From positions 1 through 10,203 of the forward strand of contig VEPB01000017.1 of assembly GCA_012026715.1 (NCBI GenBank): a stretch of DNA of 10,203 nucleotides. Reading direction: 5' to 3'. A model generated the notes under the pieces. The model worked only from the letters and a program-made list of their open reading frames with translations. It searched no databases and was not told the DNA's origin. The translations under genes and the position numbers were made by a program. The DNA comes from Methylococcaceae bacterium (lineage in GTDB: Bacteria; Pseudomonadota; Gammaproteobacteria; Methylococcales; Methylococcaceae). This document shows, piece after piece, positions 1 through 8,518 of the stretch; position 1 is the first letter of the stretch; each line of letters starts with the position of its first letter.

Positions 1-207
1 CTCACCGAATGCGAAGGCGAACGCGGTGGCTGCGAGCAGTCGTCCTCGTGTCACGCCCGCAGCAGCTGGGATGTGATCAACCGTGCGGTGCGCACCGCCC
101 TGGATTCGGTCACCCTGGCGGACATGATCCGTCCCCTGGCCAACGTCGCGCCCCAGGAAATCACCATTCCCTTGAGCGCCATTCAAAAATCCGCGAAGTC
201 CTATTGA
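1..207 (+). CDS. Rrf2-family SUF regulator, C-terminal part (5' end outside window)
   Basis: This is the last 68 codons of a gene read in frame from base 1 to a TGA at 205-207. Three cysteines lie at visible residues 4, 11 and 17, with His18 beside the last. This matches the cluster-binding cysteine trio of IscR and related Rrf2 regulators, where C92, C98 and C104 of IscR hold a [2Fe-2S] cluster. The following stretch (W23 DVINRAVRTAL ... SVTLADMIRP) resembles the C-terminal helix of SUF-type Rrf2 regulators. The N-terminal winged-helix DNA-binding domain must lie upstream. Only 14 bases separate it from sufB, so it is probably the first gene of the operon and senses Fe-S status to control suf transcription. 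That role is inferred from family and position. The first Cys spacing is one residue longer than in IscR. Confidence 0.85.
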   Translation, partial: LTECEGERGGCEQSSSCHARSSWDVINRAVRTALDSVTLADMIRPLANVAPQEITIPLSAIQKSAKSY

Positions 208-210
208 GCG

Positions 211-216
211 GGGAGG
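211..216 (+). promoter_or_regulatory. Shine-Dalgarno site for sufB
   Basis: GGGAGG lies five bases before the ATG at 222-224. It supports this start rather than any upstream in-frame codon, because the regulator gene still occupies the region to 207. Confidence 0.7.
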
Positions 217-221
217 CCGGC

Positions 222-1667
<1,446 letters not shown>

Positions 1668-1673
1668 CGAGGC

Positions 1674-1720
1674 AGGGTGCGCGCGGCGCACCATCACATT
1701 CGGTGCGCTGTGCGCACCCT
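1674..1720 (+). repeat. Tandem-hairpin palindromic element between sufB and sufC
   Basis: Two copies of GGTGCGC-N3-GCGCACC lie at 1676-1692 and 1702-1718, nine bases apart, each an inverted repeat with a 3-base loop. Across the whole element, AGGGTGCGC (1674-1682) pairs with GCGCACCCT (1712-1720), and GCGCACC (1686-1692) pairs with GGTGCGC (1702-1708). It can therefore fold as two small hairpins or one long interrupted stem with a 9-base loop. It fills most of the 67-base gap between sufB and sufC, the only sizeable gap in the operon. It resembles REP-like or MITE-like intergenic palindromes of gammaproteobacteria, and could stabilise or process the mRNA and set the sufB to sufCDSU ratio. That role is inferred. 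Confidence 0.8.
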
Positions 1721-1734
1721 ACGAAGGTTTCAAT

Positions 1735-2492
<758 letters not shown>

Positions 2493-2496
<4 letters not shown>

Positions 2497-3815
2497 ACGC
2501 CTATCTGCAGTTGTTCGACGAAATCGCTCCCCAGTTGCCGGGCAGCCATAGGCCGCTGATGCAGTTCGCCCGGGGGGCGGCCCTGGCCCGCTTCTCCGCG
2601 GAGGGGTTCCCCTCGCCGCGGGAGGAAGAATGGCGCTATACCAACATCTCGCCCATCGAGAAGAAGCTGTTCAAGCCGGCTCCTGCCGTGGCGGCGGCCA
2701 CCGAACTGAATGGCGCGGTCGACGAGCTTCTCGAACGATTCGGCCTGGCTGACACCGATCGGGTCGTGCTGGTGAACGGCCACTTCAGCGCCGCTTTGTC
2801 CAGGCTCGACGCCATCCCTGAACCGTTGTTCGTCGAAAGCGTCGGACATCTGCTGCATAGCGATCCGGAGCGGGTGGAATCCCTGATCAACCACAATCTG
2901 GATCGAAACGCCCATGGCCTGATCGGCTACAACGGCGCCTTTTTCAACGATGGTGTGCTGATCGACGTGCCGGCTGGTTACCGGGCGGAAAGGCCGCTGC
3001 AGATCCTGCACATCGCCACCCGCCCCGACACGGCCCTGGTCAGCCGCAACCTGATCCAGCTGGGCGAAAACAGTCATTTGCAAATGATTGAGTGCTACCT
3101 CGGCCCGGAAGGCGTTGGCTATCTCACGGCGGCGGTGACGGAGGCGGCGGTCGGGGAGCAGGCCCGGCTGGACTACTATCGGCTCCAGCAGGAATCGGAC
3201 AAGGCTTATCACTTCAACGGCCTCTATGTTCGCCAGGACGCCGGGGCGCGGTTCACCCACCACAACGTCGACTTCGGCGGACTGCTGGCCCGAGCCGAGA
3301 TTCACACGGAACTGGGCGAGGGCGCCGAATGCCAGCTCACCGGGCTGTTCCTGGGCCGCGGGCGCCAGCACGTGGACAACCATACCCTGATCCAGCACCG
3401 CGCTCCCCACGGCACCAGTTCCGAGAACTACCGGGGCGTTTTGGCCGACCGCGCCCGCGGCGTGTTCCAGGGCCGCATCGTGGTTCACCCCAAGGCGCAG
3501 AAAACCCAGGCGGACATGAGCAACCGCAATCTGCTGCTGTCCGACGATGCCGAGGTGGATACCAAGCCCCAGCTGGAAATTCTGGCGGACGACGTGAAGT
3601 GCTCCCACGGCGTGACCGTCGGCCAGCTCGACGCCGAATCGGTGTTCTACCTGCAGTCGCGAGGCGTCGACGAAGAATCCGCCCGCAATATGCTGACTTT
3701 TGCCTTCGCCAACGAGATGGTCGAGAAGATCGAACTGCCGGCCCTGAAAGACCTGGTCCAGGCTCAATTACTGGACCGGTTCCCGCAATCCGGCATCCGG
3801 AGGGACTGGCTGTGA
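2493..3815 (+). CDS. sufD: SufD, Fe-S scaffold partner subunit
   Basis: SufD is the SufB paralogue that pairs with it and SufC in the SufBC2D complex and is needed for iron entry during cluster building. The ATG at 2493 overlaps the sufC stop and gives 440 residues, typical of the family. An N-terminal helical part (PSPREEEWRYTNISPIEKK) is followed by the beta-helix SufBD core with FNDGVLIDVPAGY. The conserved end reads HPKAQKTQADMSNRNLLLS and CSHGVTVGQLDAESVFYLQS. His372 in CSHG corresponds to E. coli His360, important at the SufB-SufD interface. No truncation is seen. Confidence 0.97.
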
Positions 3816-5068
3816 GCGTATCGGTCTTCCCCAAGCAGGCTCCGACCGTCGGCTACGACGTGGAGCGTTACCGAGCAGACTTCCCCATCCTGCAGCAGGC
3901 CATCAACGGCCATCCCCTGGTCTACCTGGATAACGCCGCCAGCTCCCAGAAACCCAAGGCGGTCATCGACGCCATCAGCCGGGTCTATCTGCAGGATTAC
4001 GCCAACGTCCACCGCGGCGTCCATACCCTGAGCCAGCGCGCCACCGACCAGTTCGAGGGGGCGCGGGAGAAGGCGCGGCGCTTGCTGAATGCCGCCAAGA
4101 CCGAAGAAATCGTGTTCGTGCGCGGCGCCACCGAGGCCATCAACCTGGTGGCCCAGAGCTATGGCCGCAGCACCCTGCAGGCCGGGGACGAGATCCTCAT
4201 CAGCGCCATGGAGCACCATTCCAATATCGTGCCCTGGCAGATGCTGTGCCAGCAGACCGGCGCGGTGCTCAAGGTCATCCCGATCTCCCATCAGGGCGAA
4301 CTGCTGCTGGAGCGCTACGCCGACCTGTTGTCCGACCGCACCAAGCTGGTGGCGGTCACCCACATGTCCAATGCCCTGGGCACCATCAACCCGGTGGAGC
4401 ACATCATTCGCCTGGCCCACGAGCGTGGCATTCCGGTGCTGCTGGACGGCGCCCAGGCCGCGCCCCACCTGGTGGTAGATGTACGCGCCCTGGACTGCGA
4501 CTTCTACGTGCTGTCCGGCCACAAGCTTTACGGCCCCTCAGGCATCGGCATCCTCTACGGCAAGGAAGCGCTGCTCAAGGCCATGCCGCCTTATCAGGGC
4601 GGCGGCGACATGATCCGCATGGTCAGCTTCGAGCGCACCCAGTACAACACTCTGCCGTACAAGTTCGAGGCCGGCACCCCCGCCATCGCCGATGCCATTG
4701 GCCTCGGCGCGGCCATCGACTACCTGGGTACAATCGGTCTGGAGGCCATCGCCGCCCATGAGAACGAGTTGTTGGCCTATGCCACCCAACAGGCGCGGAC
4801 GATCCCGCAGTTGAAGATCATCGGCGAGGCGGCCCACAAGGGGGCCATCCTCTCCTTCACCCTGGACCACATCCATCCCCACGACATCGGCACCCTGCTG
4901 GACCAGGTGGGCATCGCGGTGCGGGCCGGCCACCACTGCGCCATGCCGGTGATGGACTTCTACGGCGTTCCCGCCACTGCCCGAGCTTCCTTCGCGTTAT
5001 ACAACACGCTCGAGGAAGTGGACGCGCTCATCAACGGAATCAAACAGCTCATCGAGGTATTCGGCTGA
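3812..5068 (+). CDS. sufS: SufS, PLP-dependent group II cysteine desulfurase
   Basis: SufS converts L-cysteine to alanine and carries the released sulfur as a persulfide for transfer to SufU and then SufB. The GTG start at 3812 overlaps the sufD TGA (GTGA), giving 418 residues, close to the usual length. Visible marks are VYLDNAASSQKP near the N-terminus, ISAMEHHSNIVPWQ in the cofactor pocket, DGAQAAPH, and the Schiff-base lysine K238 in VLSGHKLYGPSGIG. The catalytic cysteine C376 is in RAGHHCAMPVM. That short cysteine loop marks group II enzymes, as opposed to IscS and NifS. The stop overlaps the sufU start by one base. Confidence 0.98.
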   Translation: MSVSVFPKQAPTVGYDVERYRADFPILQQAINGHPLVYLDNAASSQKPKAVIDAISRVYLQDYANVHRGVHTLSQRATDQFEGAREKARRLLNAAKTEEIVFVRGATEAINLVAQSYGRSTLQAGDEILISAMEHHSNIVPWQMLCQQTGAVLKVIPISHQGELLLERYADLLSDRTKLVAVTHMSNALGTINPVEHIIRLAHERGIPVLLDGAQAAPHLVVDVRALDCDFYVLSGHKLYGPSGIGILYGKEALLKAMPPYQGGGDMIRMVSFERTQYNTLPYKFEAGTPAIADAIGLGAAIDYLGTIGLEAIAAHENELLAYATQQARTIPQLKIIGEAAHKGAILSFTLDHIHPHDIGTLLDQVGIAVRAGHHCAMPVMDFYGVPATARASFALYNTLEEVDALINGIKQLIEVFG

Positions 5069-5520
5069 TGTTGGACCACATCCGCGACCTGTACCAGGAG
5101 GTCGTGTTCGACCACAACCGCAATCCCCGCAACTTCCGGGTGATGGAAGCCCCTTCCCGCAAGATCGACGGATTCAACCCGCTGTGCGGAGATCGCATCA
5201 CCCTTTATCTCAAATTGGACGGTCCCGTCATCGCCGACGTCAGCTTCCAGGGCTCGGGTTGCGCCATCTCCACCGCCTCGGCCTCGTTGATGACCGAGAT
5301 CGTGCGAGGCAAGACCGAAGAGGAGGCCCACCACTTGTTCGAGCTGTTCCACCGCATCACCACCGGGCAAGACGAGGTCGCCAACTTCGAGGAACTGGGC
5401 AAGCTTGCGGTGCTGGCCGGGGTGCGGGCCTACCCGGCGCGGGTCAAGTGCGCCACCCTGGCCTGGCATTCCCTGGAGGCGGCGTTGAACAACGAAGGGG
5501 AGGCAGTCAGCACTGAATGA
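5068..5520 (+). CDS. sufU: SufU, zinc-dependent sulfur acceptor (IscU-like fold)
   Basis: SufU accepts persulfide sulfur from SufS through ligand exchange at a zinc site and passes it to SufB. The 150-residue protein starts at the ATG in TGATG overlapping the sufS stop. The four metal ligands are all present: Cys40 and Asp42 in NPLCGDRI, Cys65 in GSGCAIST and Cys128 in RVKCATLAW. The segment around residues 80-105 (GKTEEEAHHLFELFHRITTG) is the insertion that separates SufU from the shorter IscU scaffold. It does the job that SufE does in enterobacteria. Neither sufE nor sufA follows here, and the operon ends after it. Confidence 0.95.
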   Translation: MLDHIRDLYQEVVFDHNRNPRNFRVMEAPSRKIDGFNPLCGDRITLYLKLDGPVIADVSFQGSGCAISTASASLMTEIVRGKTEEEAHHLFELFHRITTGQDEVANFEELGKLAVLAGVRAYPARVKCATLAWHSLEAALNNEGEAVSTE

Positions 5521-5587
5521 CGAGGTGCTTTGACTGCAATTGAGCGGGTCCATTTGCCGCCTGAAGAAGGGGCGCGATATGTCGGTT

Positions 5588-5622
5588 GCAGTTTTTCAAA
5601 CTGCTGATTTGTATTGTTTTTC
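5588..5622 (+). terminator. Probable Rho-independent terminator of the suf operon
   Basis: A perfect 7-bp stem, GCAGTTT (5588-5594) and AAACTGC (5598-5604), encloses a 3-base loop. A T-rich stretch follows to 5622, ending in TTTTT. It lies 68 bases after the sufU stop. The stem is not GC-rich, so it may be leaky. The T-tract is on the + side only, so it suits suf rather than the convergent cheD. Confidence 0.6.
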
Positions 5623-5628
5623 TCTTGG

Positions 5629-6264
5629 TCAGGAGAGGTCGCCCGCCAGGTAGCGTTCCGAGTACGCTTTTTCGCGGTGGATGATCGTTTCGTTCCTTAG
5701 GTTTTTAAGCTTTTTAACAAGGACTTCCCCTGATTTAGGGAAGAAATACACTTTGCGGGGATAAATATCCAGAATGTCCGCGGCGATGACCGGGATTTTT
5801 CTGGATCGCAGATAACCGCACAGAACTTCGGCGCTGCGCGCGCCGGCATTGCTGCGGTGCAATCCGTTCAAGATGTTACCGCCACCAAATACCTTGGCTT
5901 CCAGTTGGTCCGCCTTGGCCCCGCAATCAATCAGTCGCTGGATGAAGTCATCCATGGAGGAATTCGCCGCACTCAGCATCTGGCGGTTTTCCGGAAGACT
6001 ATCGCCGAGGTTCGCCACCAGCACGTGGTTCATTCCGCCAATGCCCTGATCGCGGTCACGAATGCACGCGGTGACGCTGGATCCGAGGACCGTGACGATG
6101 ACTGATTCCGATGACGCCACGCAATGTTGGCCAGGGGTAATTTTGATCGCCTGTACACCGCGGTAGGGGTCGAAATAGCTGGTATGGTGCGCTTTTAGAT
6201 GATGGAAGGAGCGATGCATCTTCGTCTCGGGAGCCAAAAAAAATAGTAAAACGATGTCCTTCAT
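5629..6264 (-). CDS. cheD: CheD-family chemoreceptor glutamine deamidase, catalytic Cys replaced by Ser
   Basis: CheD deamidates glutamines of methyl-accepting chemotaxis proteins and in some species interacts with CheC. The product, up to 211 residues, shows the family hallmarks: TSYFDPYRGVQAIKITPG, VIVTVLGSSVTACIRD (55-70), GIGGMNH with His80, EAKVFGGGNI, and DILDIYPRKVYFFPKSGE. In the family the catalytic triad is Thr, Cys and His (T. maritima T21, C27, H44). Thr58 and His80 are here, but the GSC cysteine is Ser63 (AGC), with Cys67 four residues on. The protein may therefore be inactive as a deamidase or have a binding role only. The ATG at 6264 has no clear ribosome site. Met16 (6217-6219), preceded by GAG, is an equally good start. 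No other chemotaxis gene lies in the window, and base composition is lower in GC than suf. Confidence 0.9.
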   Translation of the reverse strand: MKDIVLLFFLAPETKMHRSFHHLKAHHTSYFDPYRGVQAIKITPGQHCVASSESVIVTVLGSSVTACIRDRDQGIGGMNHVLVANLGDSLPENRQMLSAANSSMDDFIQRLIDCGAKADQLEAKVFGGGNILNGLHRSNAGARSAEVLCGYLRSRKIPVIAADILDIYPRKVYFFPKSGEVLVKKLKNLRNETIIHREKAYSERYLAGDLS

Positions 6265-6688
6265 TCTTATGAGGGAATCTGGAAAAGTCCTGCAAACTTC
6301 GCACCAGAGATCCAGTATCCTGTGATTTCAACTCTAACGAATACGGCGTTCGGCTCATGCCGCATTTTTTGTAAAGCAGTTTGACACGATTTGGGCATCA
6401 AGCGTCTGGTTCGCACCATTTTATTAGGGTGAATCCGTGCGGGGATGAACGCATCCCTAATGAACAGTTCAAGAATTTCGTCATGCCGCTGGAGAGGGCC
6501 GCCATCCGGCCACTGATTGATATGCCGGCAGTTGGGCCTGGAACCGCCGTCGTTCGATCATCCACCATCCGCAGAGGGCCTTGCATAACCACGGCGATCG
6601 GATGCTTCCAGACGCTGGGGAATTGCCCGGTCGGCACAGTCAGAAAAGGCAGGGATGCGGGTAGCGGTTTTTCTGTTGAAGGGACGTC

Positions 6689-6702
6689 ATTTATTTATAA
6701 AT
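6689..6702. repeat. AT-rich perfect palindrome
   Basis: ATTTAT-TT-ATAAAT is a perfect inverted repeat of 14 bases in an otherwise GC-rich genome. It lies next to the tandem TGTCAAG repeat, and could be a promoter -10 region or a protein-binding site. Confidence 0.4.
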
Positions 6703-6720
6703 CAATGGCATGGGCTTCAT

Positions 6721-6740
6721 TGTCAAGGCCTGTCAAGCCC
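6721..6740. repeat. Tandem 10-bp direct repeat, with possible -35 boxes on the - strand
   Basis: TGTCAAGGCC is followed at once by TGTCAAGCCC, one mismatch apart. On the - strand each copy reads TTGACA, a perfect sigma-70 -35 hexamer. An AT-rich tract lies 17-21 bases further in that direction (6694-6703), but no clean -10 at ideal spacing is present. If it is a promoter it would read leftward towards cheD, with a leader of over 400 bases. It could equally be an operator. Confidence 0.3.
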
Positions 6741-7337
6741 CTGAAAACCCCTGCGATACGCTGTGAAATCCCAAATTTTTGCGAAACAAGAAACTGTGAT
6801 CTGGTTCACTGCGACAAGCCATTTACTGGATATATCGATAAAAGTTTATATGGAACAGTGCTTTATGAGACGACTGGGGCGGTGATTCCACCAGGCTCTC
6901 GCGGGGTGGGGGTAATCGGTACTAAGGACTCGGTTGACGCCGGCGAAGGGACCATGAAATTATCCGTCCGACCGACGCATGTACCACGAACGATACATGG
7001 GCGTGTGATGCTGTGTTGGGGAGTTGAAGCCAATTGAATCGCCGGGTGGCGGCGAGCGCAAAGGGCTGTTCGCGAACCGTCAGGTGTTGTGACGGGGTAG
7101 CAACTCCATCAGTCTGTCCGAGTCGCGGGTATAACCATAGGGAGGAATCAACCAAGCAATATCGCTGCAAAGTCCTTGAGTCCAGGAGATTCTAAGGCGC
7201 CGTTTACAGCTGGCGGGGGACCTGGAGAATGCTTGACCGATACGCAACGGAGATGTTGCCTATTGAGGAAGCCGGTCGGGAATCGAGGCCTATTCGGTCC
7301 CATGATTTCGACCGGATTTCGTAACCATTGACAGGTA

Positions 7338-7355
7338 CACCCGCGCAGACGGGTG
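7338..7355 (+). promoter_or_regulatory. Leader hairpin upstream of the VPLPA-CTERM gene
   Basis: CACCCG (7338-7343) pairs perfectly with CGGGTG (7350-7355) around the loop CGCAGA. It is flanked by a wider AGGT (7333-7336) and ACCT (7365-7368) pair. It ends 32 bases before the ATG, just before the ribosome site. A TTGACA at 7328-7333 overlaps its left side, but no -10 hexamer stands at a usual distance, so I do not call a promoter. Confidence 0.4.
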
Positions 7356-7374
7356 GCTAATCGGACCTAAGCCA

Positions 7375-7380
7375 AAGGAG
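7375..7380 (+). promoter_or_regulatory. Shine-Dalgarno site
   Basis: AAGGAG lies seven bases before the ATG at 7388, a near-ideal ribosome site. It fixes the start of the secreted protein. Confidence 0.8.
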
Positions 7381-7387
7381 CGTACTT

Positions 7388-8110
7388 ATGAGGTTATTCA
7401 ATCTATCTGCTGCAAGCTGCATGGCCGCGTTGTCGCTGGCCGTGTCCTGTCAGGCCTTCGGTTCCAGCACCGACGATCTGCCTTCAATCCCAGGTATTCC
7501 CCCGGCGGGAAATCCTGCCTTCGTAAACGACGTGACGCTCGGAGTCTCCGAGTGGAGCGGCGGGTATAAGCTGTCGGTATCCGAGCTTGACGACACGCCT
7601 TTTTTCTTTCAATTGGGTTCTGAGGAATACGAGGTGGAGGATGGCAGTTATCAGCTGACCGCTTATTTCGATTGGGATGGCAACCTGGATACCGCCAAGA
7701 GCAATGTCCAGGTGCGCGGCAGTTTCAGCGAGGATACGCTGGAAGAGCTTGCCGGCACCGGGCGCCAGCATGAACTGTGGGGAGGCAATCTGTTTTCCGC
7801 TCGGGTGGACGATCTAGGATTAAGCCTGGAAGACGGCGAACTCGCTCTGGGATTCAAGACCACCGATTTCGGTGGATGGGCATCGCAGTTCGGCACGCTG
7901 GAGAGCGTTTGGCTATACGATTTCTATCCTTCATTTACCAAACCAGGGGCGTTCCTGGTGGCTCTGGCCAACGGAACCCTGGAGGCAACCGCCGTCACGA
8001 CGGTTCCATTACCGGCCGGTATCTGGCTGGTGGGTTCTGCACTGATGGGGTACGCATTGGTTGGACGTCGACGTGCAGGCCCCGCTTTGCCCGACCACGC
8101 GGTGACCTAG
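7388..8110 (+). CDS. Secreted protein with VPLPA-CTERM-type exosortase sorting signal
   Basis: The 240-residue product starts with a signal peptide: Arg2, a hydrophobic stretch to about residue 20 (AASCMAALSLAVSC), and likely cleavage near Ala23 or the following Ser-rich part. Its acidic, aromatic-rich middle (about 45-190) has no domain I recognise and looks like a small beta-sandwich. Near the C-terminus, VPLPAGIWLVGSALMGYALV ends in GRRR (about 207-230). This is the tripartite signal of VPLPA-CTERM proteins: motif, transmembrane helix, basic cluster. Exosortase and the exopolysaccharide-linked sorting pathway handle such proteins. Eleven residues (AGPALPDHAVT) follow the basic cluster, which usually ends these proteins. 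The stop is TAG, with a second in-frame stop, TGA, two codons later. No exosortase gene is in the window. Substrate and function are unknown. Confidence 0.88.
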   Translation: MRLFNLSAASCMAALSLAVSCQAFGSSTDDLPSIPGIPPAGNPAFVNDVTLGVSEWSGGYKLSVSELDDTPFFFQLGSEEYEVEDGSYQLTAYFDWDGNLDTAKSNVQVRGSFSEDTLEELAGTGRQHELWGGNLFSARVDDLGLSLEDGELALGFKTTDFGGWASQFGTLESVWLYDFYPSFTKPGAFLVALANGTLEATAVTTVPLPAGIWLVGSALMGYALVGRRRAGPALPDHAVT

Positions 8111-8158
8111 CAACTCTGATTGTCTGTCTCACCTGAATTTGCTCCGTGCAGGGGAGTT

Positions 8159-8175
8159 AGGCTCCGTAGCCTTTT
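8159..8175 (+). terminator. Weak candidate terminator after the VPLPA-CTERM gene
   Basis: AGGCT (8159-8163) and AGCCT (8168-8172) form a 5-bp stem around CCGT, followed by TTT. It lies 48 bases after the stop. The short stem and T-run make it weak. The large inverted repeat further on may do the job instead. Confidence 0.35.
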
Positions 8176-8296
8176 GCCCAGCGCGGGCCAGGCGTATGTA
8201 CTCAACACCATCCCTCTTGGCGGTGGGGAGGGCAGCGCGTCGTTTCTATCACTCAGCGACGGTGGTTTTACCCTTTCCGACCGTTTTCTCTCTTCC

Positions 8297-8333
8297 AATC
8301 CCGCGAGCGGTGATCAAGTCCGCTCGCGGGATT
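8297..8333. repeat. Perfect 14-bp inverted repeat between convergent genes
   Basis: AATCCCGCGAGCGG (8297-8310) and CCGCTCGCGGGATT (8320-8333) are exact reverse complements around the loop TGATCAAGT. The GC-rich stem is very stable. No T-run follows on either strand, though GTTTT occurs at 8342-8346. It may be a bidirectional transcription or mRNA-end barrier, or a copy of a dispersed palindromic repeat. Confidence 0.75.
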
Positions 8334-8454
8334 CGGCGCGTCGTTTTGGCGTCATGTTCCCTGAAGCCGACGCAAAGGCTGATTTTCTAATCCGCGGCTG
8401 AACGACCATGAGGAAGGCGCTAGCCGACTTCAGACTGTTTCAGGTGTCGGGACG

Positions 8455-8495
8455 GGAGGCCATGAAAATTCAATGTGAAATTGATCGCGGCCTCC
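8455..8495. repeat. Inverted repeat just downstream of the PKD gene
   Basis: GGAGGCC (8455-8461) and GGCCTCC (8489-8495) pair across an AT-rich 27-base loop that itself holds CAAT/ATTG (8471-8474, 8480-8483). It begins 23 bases past the stop of the - strand gene, where an mRNA 3' structure would sit. There is no T-tract. Confidence 0.45.
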
Positions 8496-8518
8496 AATAA
8501 TGGCAGCCCAGCGTGCGA

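Larger units (their letters stand above)
6265..7387. other. 1.1-kb stretch without a convincing gene
   Basis: The stretch lies between the start of cheD and the start of the VPLPA-CTERM gene. It is poorer in GC than the suf operon, notably at 6680-6860. The longest open frame (6381-7037, +) starts at a TTG with no ribosome site, and its product has no recognisable domain. Its middle part has several cysteines (around RCEIPNFCETRNCDLVHC), but I do not trust it as a gene. What can be seen are an AT-rich palindrome and adjacent direct repeat (6689-6740), small hairpins at 6351-6362, 7244-7259 and 7338-7355, and the leader of the next gene. It may be decayed or inserted sequence. Confidence 0.5.
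8111..8518. other. Intergenic region between two convergent genes
   Basis: There are 408 bases with no gene I can support. The short open frames here (for example 8120-8401, +) have no ribosome site or recognisable product. Structure is present instead: a weak hairpin with a T-run just after the VPLPA gene (8159-8175), a small GCCC/GGGC hairpin (8176-8188), a perfect 14-bp inverted repeat (8297-8333) and a wide 7-bp inverted repeat (8455-8495). Confidence 0.6.

Noticed and set aside
85..98. GCGGTGCGCACCGC, a perfect 14-base palindrome sharing the core of the sufB-sufC repeat
   Set aside because: It lies in conserved coding sequence of the regulator (RAVRTA), so codon content explains it.
6351..6370. 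CGGC-TCAT-GCCG followed by a T-run as a terminator
   Set aside because: The stem is only four base pairs and no + strand gene ends just before it.
6381..7037. 218-codon open frame
   Set aside because: It has a TTG start, no ribosome site, no recognisable domain and irregular composition.
7320..7387. c-di-GMP (GEMM) riboswitch or sigma-54 promoter before the secreted protein gene
   Set aside because: One hairpin is present, but the GEMM consensus segments are not. No GG-N10-GC with flanking consensus was found.
8120..8401. 93-codon open frame overlapping the perfect inverted repeat
   Set aside because: There is no ribosome site or similarity, and the palindrome falls inside it, pointing to non-coding sequence.
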